DNA from: Phaffia rhodozyma
Lineage: Eukaryota; Basidiomycota; Tremellomycetes; Cystofilobasidiales; Mrakiaceae
DNA length: 64,000 bases
Direction: 5' to 3'
Assembly (NCBI GenBank): GCA_014706385.1
Contig: JACGZH010000005.1
Location: 1,302,001 to 1,366,000 of the forward strand
Below, piece by piece: positions 59,001-64,000 of this stretch. The position numbers were made by a program, and so were the translations under genes. Below the pieces are notes generated by a model. The model searched no databases. It was not told where the DNA came from and was given only the letters and a program-made list of their open reading frames with translations. The first letter of the stretch is position 1; every line of letters starts with the position of its first letter.

Positions 59001-60034
59001 AAGGAGGCTTGTAGGCGTAACCCCCGAGTGGATGCGCGCGCGCGGGGGCTACGATTTTATTCTTTGGCACGCGAGTAACATGCGCTACCCCTCAAGGACC
59101 GTGTGAACGCCCATAAGGTCGTTCGTGAAAGATGGCCGTGTCCTGCCTGTTTTGAATATTCTTCCTTTCTTTTCCTTTCTTTAATCACACAGAAAATCCG
59201 ATGAGAGAAGAGAGAAGAGAGAGAGAGAGAAAAGAACCCGACGAGCGACCAGACGGCATGATTGGTAACACGGAGATATGGGGGTCCTCTTTGGGGAAAG
59301 AAAGAGCTGCGCCCTAAAATCACGCCTGGTTACCAGACCCTGGGTCGCTGAAATTGGATTCTCTTCTCGATTATGATCTCAGGGAAAGAAAGCGACTCTT
59401 TTCGAATGAGCACAATTGCGGATAGCAGCCATCAGATATTTGGTGAGGAGCGGAGAGCATGCGAGAACACAGATCGGTGCCATAACCAAGAAGAAGAGCA
59501 GCAAGAAGGAGAAAGAAGAAGCAGCAGCAGGAAAGAGAGCGGCAAGCAGAAGAGCACAAGGCACGCGTAACCATGTAAGGTCAGTAATAAGACACGGAAA
59601 CTGACCTGCCGGTATGGGTACTGCCTCTACTGGTTCAGGCACCTTCAACACCATATCTGGGAAGCACACGCTAGCTCGAGCTCGGATGTATGCTTGAGGA
59701 GTCTATTGTTCAGTCATGAGAGAGAAAAGAGTTGGAGGGGGCGAAGAAGACGAAAAAAGAGAGGGACAGAGAGGATTAGTAAAGCTCGTCCGTGCGTTCA
59801 ACTGAGTTGTGTTGGAAACAGCATCTTACTTGACCGGGCATCTAGAAGGACCAAAATTTACAAAGCAACCGGTTAGACATTAGAAGAAGAGCGGAACAGG
59901 AGGATGGGGACATCAGATGGATAAGAGGAGGGGTTACGAACGATGGGGAAGCTCCTTAGTTGTTCAGTTAACCAGGCGAGTTCATCAGAGCCTGGCCTAC
60001 ATAATGCCAGCACGGATTGAGAAGCAGGATCCAT
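56013..60034 (-). CDS. PNUTS/Ppn1-like PP1-targeting subunit with LW domain and CCCH finger
   Basis: Probable protein phosphatase 1 targeting factor for transcription termination and 3' processing, like human PNUTS (PPP1R10) and fission yeast Ppn1. ATG 60034 gives MDPASQSVLALCRPGSDELA. A 12-nt exon (59841-59830, MPGQ) follows, then a long intron of 758 nt. An all-helical TFIIS-N/LW-like domain reads FFSYWLDEPNAMGLIVSWLK, LLQFLKKLDITVSHLVKYKL and GRMLTKMVDNEVL. Then come a basic region with KKRRTSEK, and a PP1-binding RVTF motif in RRRVTFRPESELVQVKLIE. A disordered Pro/Gln-rich part leads to RGGRGGGRGG, and the C-terminus is a C-x7-C-x5-C-x3-H finger (LCRYYSTG, then HCVRGLNCNFSH in the last exon, 56064-56013). 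The layout matches PNUTS. Several borders are approximate. Confidence 0.85.
56089..56101. repeat. Poly-G run inside the last intron of the PNUTS-like gene
   Basis: Thirteen consecutive G on the plus strand (poly-C in the sense strand), 25 bp upstream of the acceptor of the exon that completes the CCCH finger (intron 56203-56065). Confidence 0.9.
58848..59605. other. Unusually long intron of the PNUTS-like gene
   Basis: 758 nt, several times the typical intron here, with a CGCGCGCGCG stretch near 59035, GGGGTTACGC on the minus strand near 58998-59007 and GGTTACC near 59331. It contains no convincing exon. An old insertion is possible but no terminal repeats or duplication were found. Confidence 0.6.
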
Positions 60035-60399
60035 CTTGTTTTAATCTACTATGCTAATTTCTTTGTTTATTCCTCGAGATCTTTCTCTTTTTCCTCGCTT
60101 TGGAACAAGGGATTCAACAGCGGACAAGGTTTTTTTTTTTAAAAAAAAGAACAAAAAAAAAGACTGTACAGAGGGAAAAGACACACAAGAGAGAGAGAGG
60201 AAGGAGAAACGAGAGAAGAAAGAAAAAAAAAAAGGATCCGGATGAATGGGAGGGTGGTGACTAGCTGGGAAGAAGCCTTTAGCGGACTGTGATCCAATCT
60301 TTTGCACTAGACACCGACTTGGAAACAACCCAATGATGATCAATCGAGAAGAAGAGAGCCAGACGGCGTATGTATGTGCTTGTGTGTGTATGTGTGTGA

Positions 60400-60436
<37 letters not shown>

Positions 60437-60812
60437 CTCAAGGGTGAATGGTCGTCGTCGTTGAGCCAAGGCGAGGAAGACTGAGAAGTGGAAAGTAAGA
60501 GCAAGGTCCAAGGGATTTTCTGCTTATGTAATATGTGACTGGATGTGATCGCCATTCGACTTAACCCTAACTATTGTTACGCTGGCAAGGGGCGGGGGAG
60601 AAGGAAACATCACTCTGCCCGGCCGGCTTGCAATCCACACCCACATCTCACAAGTTGGCAGTGGACTCTCGGTCGGATAGGTCATCAGAAGGACAGAAAC
60701 ATAAAGAGATAACGACAAGCATCTTCATGGTCTTGGTTGGTCGCTTTTCTTTCTGCCGCTTGTGTATCTTCGTCACTCTGATTTCCGTCGACCTCCGTTG
60801 TGACGACTTGGC
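60035..60812. promoter_or_regulatory. Divergent promoter of the PNUTS-like and SEC22 genes
   Basis: About 0.78 kb, with a (TG)n microsatellite at about 60376-60434 and CTTAACCCTAAC (60560-60571) followed by TGTTACGCT (60575-60583), about 240 bp before the SEC22 start. The pair recurs at 2793-2819. Confidence 0.45.
60376..60434. repeat. (TG)n microsatellite
   Basis: Interrupted TG/GTGA run, pure for about 30 bp (60401-60432), in the divergent promoter of PNUTS-like and SEC22. Confidence 0.88.
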
Positions 60813-62165
60813 ATGGCGTCCACCCCCTTTCTCTGTTCGATTCAGGCTACCAACATCTATCGAATCTCGGACGGGCTTCCATTGGCATCGAGTGTGGATG
60901 ATGAACAAGTACGGGGTGTTTTTTTTTGTTCTGTTTTGTTTTGTTCAACCTTCCAGACTGAACGAACCCAGGCTGAGGGAATTTTGTTTGTTCTCGCCGG
61001 TTCTTTCTGTTCTGACGCCCTTACTTTTGGTCTGGGACGGGGTTGTCTGGAACGATATAGACGGAGAACGCGCTGACGGAGCACAAGCAACAGGCGAAAT
61101 TGATCGTCCGTCGGTTGAGTCCGAACTCTGAACCGGTGTGCTCGATCGAGAGTGGAGCGTACACCCTACAGTAAGTCTGTGTCCTTGGTTTGAACCGAGG
61201 AGGAAAGAGGTGAGAGAGGGAGGAAAGAAGAGAAGCGAAATTGAGACTGAAAGGCTGTTTGTTCTCTTTCTCTCCTTTGGGGGATTTCCCTTTTTTATCT
61301 TTTTTTTATCTTTCCGTTTTCCCTATTCATTCCTGGTCATCTTGTTTAGCTACCTGATCTTGTGCTCGGTGATCTACCTGGTGATCACCGAAAAGTCATA
61401 CCCCCGGAAGCTGGCGTTCGCGTATCTTGACGAATGCGCAAAGGAGTTCCAGAAGGTCTACGGGGACAAGGTGGATAACACGACGAGACCTTATGCTTTC
61501 GTCGGTTTCGGTATGTCTCTCTCTTGCGCGGCTCTTGTTTTGGTGTTTTTGTGCTTATGTCTGCGTGTTCTTTTTGTCTCTCTCTCTCTCTCTCTTTTTT
61601 TCTTTCTTTGTGTGTTGGTGTGCGCGACGGGAGGGACTCAGACTCGTTCATGTCAAAGACAGCTAGGACATATCGAGATTCCCGTTCTGCCTCTCTGTCG
61701 TCATCATCAGCAGCAACGACACCGTCGTCGGCAGCAGCGCTCGGCGCGGGTGCAGGACAGACAGGAAACCTGACGAGGATCAACGATGAGCTACAGGACG
61801 TGACGAGGATCATGTCGAAGAACATGGAAGATCTTCTCTGGCGTGGGGATTCACTAGATCGTATGTTTGCCCTCTCTGTCTCTCTCTCTCTCTCTCTCCC
61901 TCCGCGTTCTGCCTTGATCACGATCTTGAAAGAAGGAGGAAGAATTAGTCCTGACTAGCCAGCCGGGCATATACTTTCGCACACACACACATACACATAT
62001 GCACATATAGGAATGTCCACTCTATCGACCTCGCTCCGGTCGGAATCGATGAAATACAGGAAACAAGCACGGAATATAAATCTGGAGTTGTTGATCAGAC
62101 AGTACGCGCCCGTCGGGTTCGTCGGTCTTTTCATCGTCATCTTTGTCTGGTGGAGGTTTTTCTGA
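60813..62165 (+). CDS. SEC22: Vesicle SNARE SEC22
   Basis: R-SNARE of ER-Golgi vesicles. Five exons (60813-60908, 61088-61170, 61350-61510, 61642-61860, 62011-62165) give 237 residues. The longin domain begins near the N-terminus (FLCSIQATNIYRISDGLPLA, GAYTLHYLILCSVIYLVITE, YPRKLAFAYLDECAKEFQKV) and is followed by a Ser/Ala-rich linker. The SNARE motif is NLTRINDELQDVTRIMSKNM, EDLLWRGDSLDRMSTL and SLRSESMKYRKQARNI, with the zero-layer Arg in LLWRGD. The C-terminal tail anchor is GFVGLFIVIFVWWRFF. Length and order match the family. The gene converges on the HMG-box gene. Confidence 0.95.
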
Positions 62166-62716
62166 AAGGGATATGGATATGGATGTGGATGGAGATGCCA
62201 AGGCGGGATGTGGATATGACGTTGTACTTTTTTTCTTCTTCTTTTTCTTTTCTTTTGCTTTCTCTCGTCGAGACACCGCGCTCTTTTCTTTCTTTGTCAT
62301 CTTTATTCTTTGTTCAAAAAAGGCTTCATTCTTATAACATCTGATGACAGAAACAAACAGAGAGACAAGAGAAAAGACAAGACAGGACAAGATGGTAAAG
62401 GGGGAGAGAGAGAGAGAAAGAGAAAAGGAAAGAAAAAAAGGACTATTCGACAAGCAGGAAAGAGAGAGAGAGAACAAGAGACAGAACGAATCGAACCGGA
62501 TCGAATCGAGACTAGACAAAGACAAGGGAGGGAGAGAGAGAGAGGGAGGGAGGGAGGGAAAGGAAAAGAAACGCCTAGGCTATGAACATCGAGGGTTTCG
62601 AGTTTCTCTTGTAAAGGGGAGAGTGAAATGATAATCAAATGACAAGAGACGAGATCCCAGAAAAGAGGAAGACGAAGAAGAAGAAGAAGTAGAAGAAAAC
62701 GTAGTAGTAGTAGTAA

Positions 62717-62748
<32 letters not shown>

Positions 62749-62824
62749 AAAGAAGAAGAGGGGCAGAGACGAAAAAGGAGGGGGAGAGAAGAACAAAGAA
62801 AAGAAAAGAAAACAAGACAAAGAG
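62166..62824. repeat. Strongly purine-biased convergent spacer with (TAG)n microsatellite
   Basis: Between the stops of SEC22 and the HMG-box gene. From about 62342 to 62580 the plus strand is mainly A and G (GAGAGAGAGAGAAAGAGAAAAG-like). 62645-62700 is GAAGAA-rich, and a TAG/GTA repeat runs at 62703-62749 before more purine sequence to 62820. The long Leu-, Ser- and Tyr-rich open frames here are repeat artefacts. Confidence 0.85.
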
Positions 62825-63990
62825 TTACTCTGCCTTCTTCTTCTTCTCCTTGCCTTCGGTCTTCTTTGCCTTCTTCTCCTTCACGGCCACGGCGGCGGCG
62901 TGATCTTCATCTGGCTTGCCGGCGACGGCTCCGGCGAGGGCGCTCACGACGGAACCCAGGGCGGACGTCGCCTTTTTCGAGCTTGGCTTTTGCTTCTTGA
63001 CCGGGGGCGGGGTAGGCTCCTTGGGAGCTTCCTCAGGCTCTGTGAAGAAGGAGGGAGGGGGGGGGGGGAGAAGGTGTAACGGTTTTAGAACGGAGGGTGA
63101 GAACACAGAGATAGATAGAGAGAGAGAGAGATGGAATGAAAGCAAGCATATAAAGTAAACTAACCAGACTCGACAGACTCCTCGTCGGTCTCTGAATCGG
63201 ATTTCTCCTGGGCCTGGTCGATCTCGTCGATCTCTTCGTCGTCCTCGTCGACCTGGTCCTCGGGGACTTCCATGGTGGCATCGTCCAAAGGGAAACCACC
63301 CTCGGCCTGAGCGAGCGCGCGGAGAGAGAGAGAGAGAGAGCGTGTGTCAGGAAAGGAAGGCAAAAGAGAGAGGAAAGATAAAGAGAGAGAGAACTGGAAG
63401 GGAACGCACGGCCTTCTTGGCTCTGTTGTAGTTTGCGAGGTTTGCCTTGTAGGTCTCCATGTCGTCGTGCTGCTTGTCGGTATACTCCTGTGTGTGTGTG
63501 TATGTGTGTGGAGGGGGAGGGGGAGGAAGTAAGAGAAAAAGACGAGGAGAGACGCAAGTGAGATCAAGATGAGTAAGAAATTAGATCAGCAATGTAAAAG
63601 AAAAGAAGGAAAAGAAAGAACAAGAGAACGAACCTTCTTGGCTTCTTCGGGCAGGTTCTTCCACTTGTCGGCGATGATTCGAAGGATGTCGGTGTACTTT
63701 AAGCCCTTGTCCTTGTTGTCCTCGACGACCTGGGTCTTCATCTCGTTCTGGTAGGTTAGGTACGCCGTCGACGGTTTCTTTGGCACGTTTGGGTCCTTTG
63801 CGGCCTTTGCCTCCTTTCGCTTTCGCTTCTTGTTTTCCGCCGCGGAGAGTTCTGGCTCGGAGGCGTGTTTGAGCGTGCCGAGGATGGCCTGGAGGTCTTG
63901 GAAGTCGACGAGCGCGGTGGTCTCTGCGAAGGCCTGGAGGGAGTCTGACGCGTTTCTCAACGCGGTCGCGGCTGCCACCATGTTTTCCAT
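62825..63990 (-). CDS. HMG-box protein with acidic/basic C-terminal tail (5' end near window edge)
   Basis: Chromatin-type DNA-bending protein. Four exons (63990-63634, 63487-63410, 63306-63165, 63039-62825) give 263 residues from ATG 63990. The HMG box (about residues 67-140) reads DPNVPKKPSTAYLTYQNEMK, DILRIIADKWKNLPEEAKK, EYTDKQHDDMETYKANL and NYNRAKKA across two exons, with KKRKRKEAKAAK before it. The acidic stretch (EDQVDEDDEEIDEIDQAQEK) and a Lys/Ala-rich tail (KEKKAKKTEGKEKKKKAE) follow. The open frame continues upstream of 63990 to the end of the window (P-Q-L before Met), so an N-terminal extension or a further 5' exon may lie outside; the N-terminus is thus uncertain. It resembles fungal Nhp6/Hmo1-like proteins but is longer than Nhp6. 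Confidence 0.85.
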
Positions 63991-64000
63991 GAGCTGCGGG

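Noticed and set aside
61385..61921. 178-residue minus-strand frame over SEC22
   Set aside because: Antisense shadow of SEC22 exons and CT-rich introns.
62303..62815. Leu/Ser-rich and Tyr-rich open frames
   Set aside because: They translate the purine tracts and the TAG microsatellite; no protein features.

Overview
The window is nuclear DNA of a basidiomycete fungus. It has dense, intron-rich protein genes on both strands, short introns (mostly about 50-150 nt, donors GTAAGT/GTACGT/GTTCGT, acceptors YAG), very small exons, frequent CGA arginine codons and fungal gene families. The style suggests a yeast of the Tremellomycetes, and Phaffia/Xanthophyllomyces is my guess from style only. No tRNA, rRNA or CRISPR array was recognised. 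All gene models were spliced by eye from conserved protein frames, intron phases and splice consensus.

Layout. 0-12.5 kb: 5' end of a CAF1/POP2 deadenylase (-), a small hypothetical gene (-), cytochrome c1 (+) and a UFO1-like F-box/WD40/UIM ubiquitin-ligase receptor (-). 12.5-24 kb: a PARP-type zinc-finger/SAP-like protein split into about 19 exons (+), a DNAJC11-like mitochondrial J-protein (-), an NNK1-like kinase (+), proteasome assembly chaperone PAC3 (+) and TSR2 (-). 24-37 kb: a solo LTR in the divergent TSR2 promoter, a large hydrophilic LEA-like repeat protein (+), an LCB3-type sphingoid base phosphate phosphatase (-), eIF3c/NIP1 (+) and ribosomal protein eL36 (+). 37-47 kb: an AGC kinase (-), a secreted mucin-like Ser/Thr-rich protein (-) and a bZIP factor (+). 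47-56 kb: two ferritin-like/Rds1-type secreted paralogues flanking an SNG1-family membrane protein. 56-64 kb: a PNUTS/Ppn1 homologue (-), SEC22 (+) and an HMG-box protein (-, possibly cut at the window edge).

Most genes are housekeeping genes of independent pathways: mRNA decay and 3' processing, respiration, translation, ribosome and proteasome assembly, secretion. The accessory part is stress-related: the LEA-like gene behind a solo LTR with CRE-like sites, and the Rds1-like/SNG1-like trio. The points most worth a second look are a possible 1-nt microexon in CAF1, the microexon-rich PARP-finger gene with paired MluI boxes upstream, the solo LTR with a perfect 5-bp target duplication, the LEA-like repeat protein, the Rds1-like pair, and the PNUTS CCCH finger split by an intron with a poly-C run.
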